Shown here one piece after another: positions 38,607-46,638 of a stretch of DNA of 64,000 nt (the first letter of the stretch is position 1; every line of letters starts with the position of its first letter). This DNA comes from Spirosoma sp. KUDC1026 (GTDB lineage: Bacteria; Bacteroidota; Bacteroidia; Cytophagales; Spirosomataceae): NCBI RefSeq assembly GCF_013375035.1, contig NZ_CP056032.1, positions 4,152,001 to 4,216,000 of the forward strand, given 5' to 3'. The notes under the pieces were generated by a model. The model made no database searches. It was not told the origin of the DNA and worked only from the letters and a program-made list of their open reading frames with translations. The translations under genes were made by a program, and so were the position numbers.

Positions 38607-39185
38607 ATGAGAATCGTACAGTGGAGTTTATTTTTTCTTGTCGGGATACTGGGCTGCTCAACGTCTACGCCAGATCCAACACCGGGCAGTAATGCCTATG
38701 CGCATTTGAATGGTCAGGCCTGGAGTGGCATCATCAATGCCTGGCAAAGCAATGCAAACAGCGGATCATGTACAGTAAACACAGTCAATTTGTCCATTCA
38801 AAATAAGCAACCTTATCCCAAAGCACGTATGCTGGCTCCGGCCTTTTGCGCAGGTTACTGTGGGGATCAGTCGCTCTCGTTTACCCATATCCCCCTGGCG
38901 ACCGGCACGTACCCCCTCTCGGCGCATCAACCCTGTCCCACTACGCCCAAACAGGTAGGCGTGAGCTTTACTACCTTGTCTGGGGGCGACATACTTCTTG
39001 ATACCTACAAAATTGATTCGACTCAACAGGGCAGGCTTACCATTACCCGGTATGATTCGAAGCACAGAGAGATTGAGGGGATATTCGACGTAACGCTACG
39101 GCGGGTCAACACAAGACAGGTTACCTCCGATGCAGCCGAAGTCCTTCAGTTTCGACAGGGAAATTTCTGGGCCAAACTGCCTTAG
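38607..39185 (+). CDS. Hypothetical lipoprotein (DUF6252-like)
   Basis: A 192-residue lipoprotein (signal ending GILGC). The mature protein begins with a Pro/Thr linker and then YAHLNGQAWSGIINAW; near the C terminus it has EIEGIFDVTLRRV. This order (NGxxW near the start, GxFDVTL near the end) is typical of small Bacteroidota lipoproteins of the DUF6252 type. Four Cys residues in the middle may form disulfides. Function unknown. Confidence 0.68.
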   Translation: MRIVQWSLFFLVGILGCSTSTPDPTPGSNAYAHLNGQAWSGIINAWQSNANSGSCTVNTVNLSIQNKQPYPKARMLAPAFCAGYCGDQSLSFTHIPLATGTYPLSAHQPCPTTPKQVGVSFTTLSGGDILLDTYKIDSTQQGRLTITRYDSKHREIEGIFDVTLRRVNTRQVTSDAAEVLQFRQGNFWAKLP

Positions 39186-39233
39186 TCGGCGATACATCAG
39201 CCGTTCAAAGCAGCCTTTTCGCAGTTAAAGACG

Positions 39234-39493
39234 ATGCGACGTACCAATTTCCTGCCGTTTATGGTGTTGGTAGCTCTTGTCGCTCCATTTGTGAATTTGT
39301 TCAGCCTGAAAAATTCGCCCAGCGCTTCCCCAGGATATGGACTTATCTACTATATCATTTGGCTAGCCCATTACTTTTAGGTTATGGTTTTACCACCTAT
39401 TCGTATCAACAGCATCGCGTACTGGCCTAGATCGCCTTTGCCATAGGAAGTTGTTTAATCCCTACGCTGCTGTGGGGGTTACTAGCAGGCTAA
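39234..39493 (+). pseudogene. Decayed small membrane-protein gene
   Basis: A frame opens at ATG 39234 and encodes a hydrophobic start (LPFMVLVALVAPFVNLF) but stops at 39378. In the next frame a matching hydrophobic continuation (LLGYGFTTYSYQQHRVLA, one in-frame stop, then IAFAIGSCLIPTLLWGLLAG) runs to 39493. One frameshift near 39370 and one nonsense codon (perhaps a former Trp) would restore a protein of about 86 residues with membrane helices. Confidence 0.55.
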
Positions 39494-39646
39494 GCGGTGA
39501 AACTTGAAAAACTTTCAGCTGATCAGCCGACGCTGAATAGCCAAAACAAATCTAAAATTCGCTATATATTTATAATAAATAACAGAATGATACCAAAATT
39601 GTTATGTATCTCACCCGGTCCAGGTGAACCGGCTAGGTAAGTACGG

Positions 39647-39679
39647 AATGGCCAGGCCGGTTGTGTCTGGTCATTTTTT
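39647..39679 (+). terminator. Intrinsic terminator, GAATGGCCAG family
   Basis: Stem AATGGCCAGGC with GTCTGGTCATT (two G-T wobbles) and a T6 run. The arm sequence recurs in the hairpins at 39946 and 41875. Confidence 0.6.
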
Positions 39680-39747
39680 GTGACAGCAGCGGGATAGATA
39701 CGTAGTGACCAGGCGTACTAGGTCTCTTTTTGCAGTTGCCAGACTAG

Positions 39748-39939
39748 CAGCAAAACGCAAAGCAGCTGCTTGTAGAGGTTTTAAAAACGTTGTTCAACCG
39801 GGATTTGAACCGGCTGAAGCAGGAGAAGCTGGGCAAGATAGATTACGTGCGAAACCAGGAGCTGGAGTTTTCTCAGAAAATACCCTCAGGCAGGAAGTAC
39901 ACGCTGACAACGTCCAAGTTAACGTATGCTAAGGAATGA
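39748..39939 (+). pseudogene. Gene remnant without a start codon
   Basis: An open frame of 63 codons follows a TAG at 39745 and ends at 39939. It reads like a genuine protein tail: QQNAKQLLVEVLKTLFNRD, a Lys/Glu-rich helix, then KIPSGRKYTLTTSKLTYAKE. No ATG, GTG or TTG is well placed, so it is either a fragment or uses an unusual start. Other frames through here look poorer. Family not recognised. Confidence 0.35.
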
Positions 39940-39945
39940 AGATCC

Positions 39946-39989
39946 AGGCTAACGTCTGGTCATTCTCGAGAATGGCCGGTCGTTAGCCT
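39946..39989. terminator. 22-bp hairpin, probable bidirectional terminator
   Basis: A nearly perfect inverted repeat (AGGCTAACGTCTGGTCATTC with its complement; one mismatch and two wobble pairs) ends the preceding remnant. It shares the CTGGTCATT / AATGGCC core with two other hairpins nearby. Confidence 0.5.
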
Positions 39990-40091
39990 AGTCTGTACTA
40001 TACGTCGTCAGCCCGTGATGCCGTCAGTATAGCGGCAAAGCCGTCGGTCTATTCGCCACGGGCAACAACCCAGAAATATGTACGTTTGAGC

Positions 40092-40280
40092 ATGGAAAAC
40101 AAAACGTTTTTTCTGCTGCTGGGCTGGGCTATTTGCCTGGCTGGGGCGCTGAACATTGGCTTTTCACTACTGACCCGGGCTGATACCGCACTCAATGTAT
40201 TGGGGGTCGTATTCCTGGCTGTTTTTCTGTTTGTTTCTGTCCTAACCAAGTGTTTTACCAAAAATCCCTTTAATCGATGA
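40092..40280 (+). CDS. Small membrane protein coupled to a prohibitin-like gene
   Basis: Encodes 62 residues with two membrane helices (LLLGWAICLAGALNIGFSLL and ALNVLGVVFLAVFLFVSVL). ATG 40092 is chosen over an upstream TTG. Its stop overlaps the next start (ATGA), so it is probably cotranslated with the SPFH protein. No family recognised. Confidence 0.6.
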   Translation: MENKTFFLLLGWAICLAGALNIGFSLLTRADTALNVLGVVFLAVFLFVSVLTKCFTKNPFNR

Positions 40281-40906
40281 CTAAAATTTCTATCGGTATC
40301 TGGGCCGCCATTCTGCTGTTTGTCGGCCTGTTTGTTGTTAACTCCTGTACGACGGTCGACGCTTCACACGAAGGCATCAAAGTCAGTAAAATAGGCTCCG
40401 ACCGGGGCGCTAACGACATTGAGAACGTAACGGGCTGGATCTTCTACAACCCATTTACATCCTTCATTGAGCAGTACCCGACCTTTACCCAAACCAAAGA
40501 TTTCGACCCGTTCACCGTTAGTGCCAAAGGCGGTACGTTATTCAAAATTGACCCTACCCTCAACTACCACCTGGTCAAGGGCCAGGGCGCAAATGTGTAC
40601 CGCAAATACCGTAAAGAGTTGCCTGATATTGAGAACAACATCCTCCGCACCATCGTCTACAATTCGTACCGGGACGTTGCCAACACCTTCACGCCGGATT
40701 CGCTCGTTAATAACCGGGTCGGTTTCGAGGAGCAGGTGGAGTCCAAACTCCGTAAGGCGTTAAGTGACGATGGCTTTTCGTTCGAAAACATCACCTCGAA
40801 TCTGACCCCACCCGAGTCACTCCAGGCGATGATCGACGCCAAAAATACGGCGGTCCAGAACGCACTACGCTTAAACAACCAGGTACCAAGCAGGTGGATC
40901 TGTTGA
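40277..40906 (+). CDS. Prohibitin-like (SPFH) protein, truncated at the C terminus
   Basis: A 209-residue SPFH/Band 7 protein with an N-terminal membrane anchor (IWAAILLFVGLFVVNSC). The domain includes DASHEGIKVSKIG and FDPFTVSAKGGTLFKIDPTLNYHL, and helical ENITSNLTPPESLQAMIDAKN. Family members normally continue for 60-80 residues of charged coiled coil after a segment like NAALRVENQV. Here the frame diverges after NALRLNNQV and stops within six residues. The break coincides with the left edge of the accessory island, so the gene was probably cut by an insertion. The protein may still be made. Confidence 0.78.
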   Translation: MTKISIGIWAAILLFVGLFVVNSCTTVDASHEGIKVSKIGSDRGANDIENVTGWIFYNPFTSFIEQYPTFTQTKDFDPFTVSAKGGTLFKIDPTLNYHLVKGQGANVYRKYRKELPDIENNILRTIVYNSYRDVANTFTPDSLVNNRVGFEEQVESKLRKALSDDGFSFENITSNLTPPESLQAMIDAKNTAVQNALRLNNQVPSRWIC

Positions 40907-41084
40907 AAAGGAGCGGACAAAGCCCGCAAACCTATTCATGAGGAGGCTAAATGGAGTGCTATTTCAACAGGGGACAAAGGAGCACGTATGCGATGTTCTC
41001 GAAGGAGGTGGTGAAGCGTTCAAGCAGCGAGAGAAAAAATACTCAATAATTTAATTCTTTCAAGTAAAATCAATCACATTTGCC

Positions 41085-41807
41085 ATGACTGAAGCAAACT
41101 CATTTACTGACTTTTTATCAAAAGTCGGAGCACTTGTAGACAATAAAGCAAATCACTTTGTGCTTTTTAGGGGTCAAAGTGACGAAAAAAACTTATTGCC
41201 CGGTATTGCTAGGGATGATAACACAATCGATACAACTGAGATTGAAAAGCAGATGCTTGAAGATTTCGAAAGACGATCCCCTATGCTTATAAGTTCATTG
41301 GGATTAAAAGATGATTGGGATCGGCTTGTTTACGCTCAGCATTTTGGCCTTAAAACTAGATTACTTGATTGGACTAGCAATCCATTAGCTGCTATTTGGT
41401 TTGCAACGAATCGTGACGCTCAACTAAATACAAATAAGGAAACTGACTCATTCATCTATGCGATTTATGGCACCAAGGATTTGGTTATTGATCCAAGAAA
41501 CGACAAGTCTCCCTTTGATCTAAAATTAACCCGTGTTTTAAGACCCACCTTAAACAATCCTCGAATAGTAGCGCAATCGGGCTGGTTTACAATCCATAGA
41601 TACTACGACGGTAAGAAGTTTGTACCATTAGAGGACAATATTGACTTTAAGGGTGGTGTTGAAAAATTTGTAATACCAGCTGGAAAAAATAAAGAATTTT
41701 TCAAACAGGCACTTTTGCTAGGAGTCTCTGCTAAATCGCTGTTTCCGGATGTGGAAGGCCTATGCAGACATTTAAATTGGAAGTATCTGACTAGTAAAAA
41801 GCCCTAA
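41085..41807 (+). CDS. FRG-domain protein
   Basis: A 240-residue protein with the FRG domain that gives the family its name: FVLFRGQSDEKNLLPGIAR near residue 25, and YAQHFGLKTRLLDWTSNPLA around residues 84-103, followed by AAIWFATN. FRG proteins are uncharacterised but are often found in mobile and defence regions. The gene is AT-rich relative to its flanks and stands just inside the island. It has its own terminator downstream, so it is not obviously cotranscribed with the TcmP gene. Confidence 0.88.
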   Translation: MTEANSFTDFLSKVGALVDNKANHFVLFRGQSDEKNLLPGIARDDNTIDTTEIEKQMLEDFERRSPMLISSLGLKDDWDRLVYAQHFGLKTRLLDWTSNPLAAIWFATNRDAQLNTNKETDSFIYAIYGTKDLVIDPRNDKSPFDLKLTRVLRPTLNNPRIVAQSGWFTIHRYYDGKKFVPLEDNIDFKGGVEKFVIPAGKNKEFFKQALLLGVSAKSLFPDVEGLCRHLNWKYLTSKKP

Positions 41808-41874
41808 CCCGCTTTCTAATTTACTCAAAAAATTAAGATCTTACTCGAATAACAAGTAGTTACAGTAGGTATCG

Positions 41875-41906
41875 AATGGCCAGGCCAGATGCGCCTGGCC
41901 ATTTTT
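41875..41906 (+). terminator. Intrinsic terminator after the FRG gene
   Basis: An 11-bp perfect stem AATGGCCAGGC / GCCTGGCCATT with a seven-base loop and a T run (41902-41906). It ends the FRG transcript before the TcmP gene. Confidence 0.78.
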
Positions 41907-41958
41907 AAACAAAACATCAAGTGCAATCACACATCCATAACCGAAACCTTTCCCAAGA

Positions 41959-43131
41959 ATGTCACGCGCCCCTGAGATTACGGCTCAGAAGTTTTTCCAA
42001 GCCGCCGAAGAACACTCCATTGTTAAGGCTGATCTAGTCAGCGAGTACATCGTTGGATGGGCCAAAATCATTATTCGTTACAAAATAAACGTTAAGCAAG
42101 ACCCTACGGTCTATGTGATCGATTTGTTTAGCGGAGCGGGAAGGTACGACGACGGTACGCCCTCCACGCCTATAAAGGTTATGGATCGGGTGTTGGAAGC
42201 CGACTATTTGCGGGATAACATTCGGTTTTGGTTCAATGACGAATCGGTGGACATGATCACCCGGCTACAGACCAATATCAAAGCATTGCCGGGTAGCGAA
42301 AACCTCAGACACGAAGTTCATTATACCTCTCAAGACGCCGATTCGCCGGAGATAGCCAACTGGTTTCGCCAAAATGCAATCAGCTGGCGGTTTCCCATGC
42401 TGGTCTTCATTGATCCTTTTGGCTACAAAGAAATCAATCAGGAACTGATTCGATCGATTATTCAGGTGCCTCAGTCAGATATAATCCTCTTTTTCAATTA
42501 TAAGCGGATCAATGCCGCGCTGAACAACCAGCTTTTCGAATCAAATATGAACCGGTTATTTGGTGAAGCACAGGTTAAGACAGTTAAAGAAGAGCTAGAG
42601 ACGGCCAAACCAGCCCAGAGATCTGAAATCATTGTCCGGCACTTAGAAGAGTCCTTTGAAGCACTAGGCTCAAAATTTGTTACTGCTTTTAAGATTGTCC
42701 AGAACGACCAGGATCAGATTTCGCATTACATCGTTGGGCTCACTAAACACGAGAAAGGCTTCGAGTTATTCAAAAAGATAATGAAGAAGCATACTAAGGA
42801 TGCAGAACGCGCGCAATCTCGGTTTGGTCTTGATTTATTCAGTCAGCAGCGCAGTCAGCAACAAGATTTGTTTGCTACTCCTATTGATGCGGTCAATGAA
42901 TTGAGTAATATGCTAAAAAGAAAATTTGCGGGTCAGACAATCACCTTCGCTGAGATATATCGGATCCATCACCCAACGGCGGAATTTACTGAAACGGAGT
43001 ACAAAGAGGCTGTGCGTCGCCTATTAACTCGCCGTGATGCTTTTATTGCTGAGAATTCACAGCTTCCTCAACGCGCTATAATGAACGGGAAGCAAACTAT
43101 TCCAGATTACTTACTGATAAAGTTCGTATAA
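41959..43131 (+). CDS. tcmP: Three-Cys-motif partner protein TcmP
   Basis: A 390-residue protein of the TcmP family. It has a Rossmann-like, methyltransferase-style core: VIDLFSGAGRYDDG near residues 53-66 and MLVFIDPFGYKE near 146-157. The C-terminal third appears to be a small helical/winged domain (FAEIYRIHHPTAEFTETEYKEAVRRLL). The family is known as the neighbour of Gp37/Gp68-like proteins with a three-Cys motif, and that partner starts 63 bp downstream here. Biochemical function is unknown; nucleic-acid or nucleotide modification is a guess. Confidence 0.87.
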   Translation: MSRAPEITAQKFFQAAEEHSIVKADLVSEYIVGWAKIIIRYKINVKQDPTVYVIDLFSGAGRYDDGTPSTPIKVMDRVLEADYLRDNIRFWFNDESVDMITRLQTNIKALPGSENLRHEVHYTSQDADSPEIANWFRQNAISWRFPMLVFIDPFGYKEINQELIRSIIQVPQSDIILFFNYKRINAALNNQLFESNMNRLFGEAQVKTVKEELETAKPAQRSEIIVRHLEESFEALGSKFVTAFKIVQNDQDQISHYIVGLTKHEKGFELFKKIMKKHTKDAERAQSRFGLDLFSQQRSQQQDLFATPIDAVNELSNMLKRKFAGQTITFAEIYRIHHPTAEFTETEYKEAVRRLLTRRDAFIAENSQLPQRAIMNGKQTIPDYLLIKFV

Positions 43132-43194
43132 TATACAAATATTGCCCTTATAATATATCTTGCGTACATTATTCCACATAATGAAAAGACAAGC

Positions 43195-43914
43195 ATGGCT
43201 CAGTCAAGCATCGAATGGACAGAAATGACCTGGAACCCGACCACGGGTTGCGATAAGATATCAGCCGGTTGTAAGTTCTGCTACGCTGAGGTGATGACCA
43301 AACGCCTAAAAGCAATGGGACAAGAAAAGTACGCCGGTGGGTTTCGCGACATTCGCACCCACGAGTCGGAGCTACTACGCCCCTTTAGCTGGAAAAGCCC
43401 CAAGGTGGTCTTTGTCAATTCGATGAGCGATCTGTTCCACGACAAAGTACCCGTTTCGTTTATTAAGCAGGTCTTTCAAACAATGAACGACTGTCCGCAG
43501 CACACCTTCCAAGTGCTCACCAAACGAGCTGAAAACGTTGAGAAATACTCGAAGCTTCTCACCTGGTCACCTAACATCTGGATGGGCGTATCGGTGGAGG
43601 ATGAGCAGGTTGTTCACCGGATCGATAACCTACGCAATTCCGGGGCGGCCATTAAGTTCTTATCGCTCGAACCCCTGATTGGTCCCTTACCGGACCTTAA
43701 CCTAACGGGGATCGACTGGGTGATTGTCGGCGGGGAGTCGGGCCGCAAGCCGCGCCCCATGAATCCCGAGTGGGTACTGGACATTCAGCGCCAGTGCGCA
43801 GAACAAGGGGTCGCATTCTTCTTTAAGCAATGGGGCGGCACTAACAAGAAAGCCGCTGGCAGGGAATTAAACGGCCGCACCTACGACGAGATGCCCAGCC
43901 TAGCCGCTGCCTAG
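43195..43914 (+). CDS. Phage Gp37/Gp68-like (DUF5131) three-Cys-motif protein
   Basis: A 239-residue protein with the motif Cys19-x6-Cys26-x2-Cys29 (TTGCDKISAGCKFCYAE), which likely binds an iron-sulfur cluster as in radical-SAM-related proteins. Further family features are FVNSMSDLFHDKVP, FQVLTKRAENVEKY, WMGVSVEDEQ and IVGGESGRKPRPM. It is the expected partner of the TcmP protein upstream. An intrinsic terminator follows directly. The reaction is unknown. Confidence 0.9.
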   Translation: MAQSSIEWTEMTWNPTTGCDKISAGCKFCYAEVMTKRLKAMGQEKYAGGFRDIRTHESELLRPFSWKSPKVVFVNSMSDLFHDKVPVSFIKQVFQTMNDCPQHTFQVLTKRAENVEKYSKLLTWSPNIWMGVSVEDEQVVHRIDNLRNSGAAIKFLSLEPLIGPLPDLNLTGIDWVIVGGESGRKPRPMNPEWVLDIQRQCAEQGVAFFFKQWGGTNKKAAGRELNGRTYDEMPSLAAA

Positions 43915-43924
43915 TCCTACCACG

Positions 43925-43958
43925 AGCCTACTCCTTACGGAGTGGGCTTGTTTGTTTT
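43925..43958 (+). terminator. Intrinsic terminator after the Gp37/Gp68-like gene
   Basis: A 10-bp stem AGCCTACTCC / GGAGTGGGCT with a TTAC loop, followed by a T-rich tail. Confidence 0.72.
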
Positions 43959-44205
43959 CCAAACACTTTCGCCCAAATTTCACCCAATTCCTAATGTACT
44001 TTCGCTCGTACCAGCACCTTCGCCGACAAGTGGTGTTGGTTTGGCGTACTATTAGTTTCTTCACGGGTCACTAAGCTCAGGTTTCGGGCAACAGTGAATG
44101 GCCAAGTAACTGGCTTACTCAGAAATCCCCTGGCTACTTGATGGTGATGGCTACTAGTCAAACCGTTAACAATCTTATCCAGACGAATTCAATCAATCAA
44201 AAGCA

Positions 44206-44351
44206 CTATTCCATTATCGGTCTAGTATCTTCTTTTAAGGAAAATACAATAGTGAGTTGTTCGCCTTTGCGCAACGAAATCTTGCTTGTATAGAGCCAAT
44301 AGTAGCCAATGAACCCCACCCGTATCCGGTATCTACCCGGAGGTACGGTGC
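44206..44351 (-). pseudogene. C-terminal half of a small secreted protein gene split by an IS3-family element
   Basis: The last part of a gene whose N-terminal half lies at 45681-45922. Excising the IS and one GTGC copy joins GKFQGT directly to VPPGRYRIRVGFIGYYW in frame and gives a 127-residue protein with a signal peptide and a carboxypeptidase-regulatory-like beta domain. The stop is at 44206. In the present sequence a shorter frame can start in the IS end repeat at 44412 and read through into this half. Confidence 0.75.
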
Positions 44352-44503
44352 TGAGGTCCACCCGAAAAGCGTTCCGCTCAAAGATTGAGGATCGGACGTT
44401 CATGAGGTCCACCCGAAAAGCGTTCCGCTCAAAGATTGAGGATCGGACGTTCTGAGGTCCACCCGAAAAGCGTTCCGCTCAAAGATTGAGGATCGGACGT
44501 TCA
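44352..44503. repeat. Three tandem copies of an IS3 end, ~51 bp each
   Basis: Units start at 44352, 44403 and 44453 with TGAGGTCCACCCGAAAAGCG and run for 51, 50 and 51 bp; they are essentially identical. The innermost copy contains the end of the transposase gene and is the true IS end. The two outer copies are extra. The matching other end of the IS is a single copy. Confidence 0.9.
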
Positions 44504-45349
44504 TGTGTTGGTTTTTCTTTTCCCTTTCCAACCTCATCTGGGGTTAAACCACCAAGAGAGCTGTGGGGGCGGAAGCTATTATATTCTTGCCTCCAGTGTT
44601 CAATTTTTTCCCGAGCATCGTCTAGCGATAAGAACCAGTGAGCGTTCAAGCACTCGTCCCGGAAACTACCATTAAATGACTCGATAAACGCATTATCCGT
44701 TGGCTTTCCTGGCCTTGAAAAGTCCAGCGTCACTTTGTTATCATAAGCCCACTTGTCCAGGAACTTTGAGATAAATTCACTGCCATTGTCCACTTGAATC
44801 CGTTCGGGTACAGCCAAATCTACAATTTTTAAGTGATTCATTACGGCCACCACGTCTTCACCCTTTAATGATTGGCCGACATGGATGGCTAAGCACTGGC
44901 GACTATAATTATCGACTACAGTTAAGGCCCGGATTTTTCGGCCATCAAATAGCTGATCAGCCACAAAGTCCATGCTCCAGCACTGATGGATACTGGAGAG
45001 TTGGGGGCGCTCTAACCGGTGGGCAGCGGCTCGATTACGACGGGGACGCTTGCTTCTGAGATGCAATCCTTCTTCACAATACACCCTATAGACCCTTTTG
45101 TGGTTGTCACGCCAGCCTTCCCGGCGCAACAGCACATAAATCCGCTGATAACCGTACCGAACCCTTACTTGGGCAATTTCTTTGATTCGTTTCCGGATCA
45201 CGGAGTCATCTCGACGACGAGACTTGAACTGCAAAGAGGATCGACGGAATTGAATAACAGAGCAGGCACGACGGGCTGAAACGCGATAGTTTTCCATTAA
45301 ACTTGAGGCCAGTTTCCTTTGCTGAACTGGCCTCAAAGCTTTTTTTTGA
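44479..45349 (-). CDS. IS3-family transposase OrfB (integrase core)
   Basis: The catalytic part of the transposase. The DDE triad is visible: Asp in [10 protein letters not shown], Asp in [10 protein letters not shown] and Glu in [13 protein letters not shown]. The HTH_21-like segment ([25 protein letters not shown]) precedes it. It lacks a good start of its own and is most likely made as an OrfAB fusion by -1 frameshifting at an A8G run (45347-45339 on the complement). The stop falls inside the end repeat. Confidence 0.9.
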
Positions 45350-45599
45350 GCACATCCTGAAGCATTTGTTTGTCCAGGCTCAGGTCGGCCACTAGCTGTT
45401 TCAGCTGACGGTTTTCTTCTTCCAACTGGCGTAATCGGTGCAGTTCGGCAACACCCAATCCGCCATACTTCTTCTTCCAATTGTAATAGGTAGCCTCGCT
45501 AATTCCCATTTTGCGGCATACTTCAGCCACGGCTACTCCGGTCTCAGCTTGCTTGAGAGCAAAGACGATTTGCGCTTCGGTGAACTTGGTTTTCTTCAT
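45333..45599 (-). CDS. IS3-family transposase OrfA (HTH)
   Basis: An 88-residue helix-turn-helix protein: [38 protein letters not shown], and a leucine-zipper-like tail ([20 protein letters not shown]). It ends KKKL after a run of eight A, the typical IS3 slippery site that gives the OrfAB fusion. The coding region overlaps OrfB as expected for this family. Confidence 0.9.
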   Translation of the reverse strand: MKKTKFTEAQIVFALKQAETGVAVAEVCRKMGISEATYYNWKKKYGGLGVAELHRLRQLEEENRQLKQLVADLSLDKQMLQDVLKKKL

Positions 45600-45680
45600 G
45601 ACGATTTGTTTGATTTAAGTTAATCCAAATCGCCCGATTTTCTCTACTTTATACTGGAACGCTTTTCCGGGGGGAGGTCA

Positions 45681-45922
45681 GTGCCCTGAAACTTCCCTAC
45701 AGAATCAGCTGAAATGAAAACAGAGCCAATCTTGATATAGGTCGCCTGTACCGGCTTACGCGTATCAAAATCAATGACGGAGCCATTAACGATGCTCTCA
45801 CTAGGAGAATTACACTTCTCTCGCTGAATACGATACGTGCCTCTACTTACTTGCGCAGAGCAAGTTGAATAACTAGCTAAAAGGAGTATACTCAGCACGA
45901 TTTTACAAAAGCTCATTTTCAT
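45681..45922 (-). pseudogene. N-terminal half of the small secreted protein gene split by the IS3-family element
   Basis: Starts at ATG 45922 with a signal peptide (IVLSILLLASYSTCSAQ) and continues through a beta domain opening (SIVNGSVIDFDTRKPVQATYI), typical of the carboxypeptidase-regulatory fold. It runs into the IS at 45680, where an accidental frame stops after about 14 further codons. It is continuous with 44206-44351 if the IS is removed. Confidence 0.75.
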
Positions 45923-46407
45923 AATCTAACGTTATTTCCTTTACTTAATCGCAGTTATCAATCAACAGCGCTGAGCGCACGACAAGGCTTGCTTGTAATG
46001 CGATGATAAGGGGTAAGCCCAAAGCAACCAACCGCTTACGAAAATTGGCCCCTTAGAAGCCGAAAAAATGGGTGGTAGCTTGGCTAGGTTTACCGTGAAT
46101 CAGTAGTTTTACCCCCGCCACCACGTCCCACCGCCAGCTATGACAAATAAACTGCTGTCTACTCTAGCTTCAATGCTACCCTCCGGCAAGCGCCCACTAG
46201 CTCCACAGCGTCCCAGTTGCTACCCGCCCGTACTAAAGTGAATTAGAAATCTGAACCGAGGACTGATCCGACTATAAAGGGGACTGCCTCTTTACGATAC
46301 AAGTCGTGGTAGTTTTTAATGGCTAATGGTACTACTGCCGGCCATTCTAAAAGACACGTTACCCGTGGTCTCATACGTCTACCTAACACTCGTTTATTAT
46401 CGACAGA
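45923..46407. other. Intergenic region, no clear gene
   Basis: About 485 bp with scattered short frames. A 33-codon frame (46140-46241) has an ATG but no recognisable features. The end near 45950 probably holds the promoter of the secreted-protein gene. Confidence 0.4.
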
Positions 46408-46572
46408 ATGCCAGTTAGTTCTTCTGACCTAGCCTCGGTCGGCTACGACGTCCGCACCGCCGATTCTCCAGCGCCAATATCAGAAACTACTACCACTACC
46501 GCCGACTCCGGTCAGGAGACATCTTCTTCCAGAGTACTAGACTTTACTCAGCTAGTCGGGCATCTAGGATGA
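46408..46572 (+). CDS. Short frame with KTSC-like N terminus
   Basis: A 54-codon frame beginning MPVSSSDLASVGYD, which closely resembles the opening of KTSC-domain proteins (PVxSSNIxSIGYD). The domain is not completed: after TADSPAPIS the sequence becomes Thr/Ser-rich and stops. It is either a truncated domain or a short derivative. The function of KTSC is unknown. Confidence 0.35.
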   Translation: MPVSSSDLASVGYDVRTADSPAPISETTTTTADSGQETSSSRVLDFTQLVGHLG

Positions 46573-46638
46573 GGATTGAAGTCGAATGATCATTTTTATA
46601 ACTAGTAATTTATCCTCTCTTAATCAAAAATCTCCTTT

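Larger units (their letters stand above)
44352..45680 (-). mobile_element. IS3-family insertion sequence with amplified right end
   Basis: The core element (44453-45680, about 1.23 kb) carries orfA and orfB of an IS3-type transposase. Terminal repeats match: TGAGGTCCACCC.GAAAAGCGTTCC at the low-coordinate end and TGACCTCCCCCCGGAAAAGC at the other (read inward). The flanks are GTGC at 44348-44351 and GTGC at 45681-45684, a 4-bp target duplication within the usual IS3 range. The duplication lies outside the outermost end copy, so all three copies belong to the inserted DNA. It disrupts a small secreted-protein gene. Confidence 0.9.

Noticed and set aside
39790-39815. tRNA T-arm-like sequence on the minus strand (CGGTTCAAATCCCGG)
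   Set aside because: No other tRNA arms fit, and the plus strand reads as a protein remnant here.
44352-44503. Three regularly repeated ~50-bp units, CRISPR-like at first sight
   Set aside because: The units abut with no spacers and match the end of the adjacent IS3-family element.
46140-46241. 33-codon frame with ATG
   Set aside because: Too short, no motif, no ribosome-binding or promoter support.
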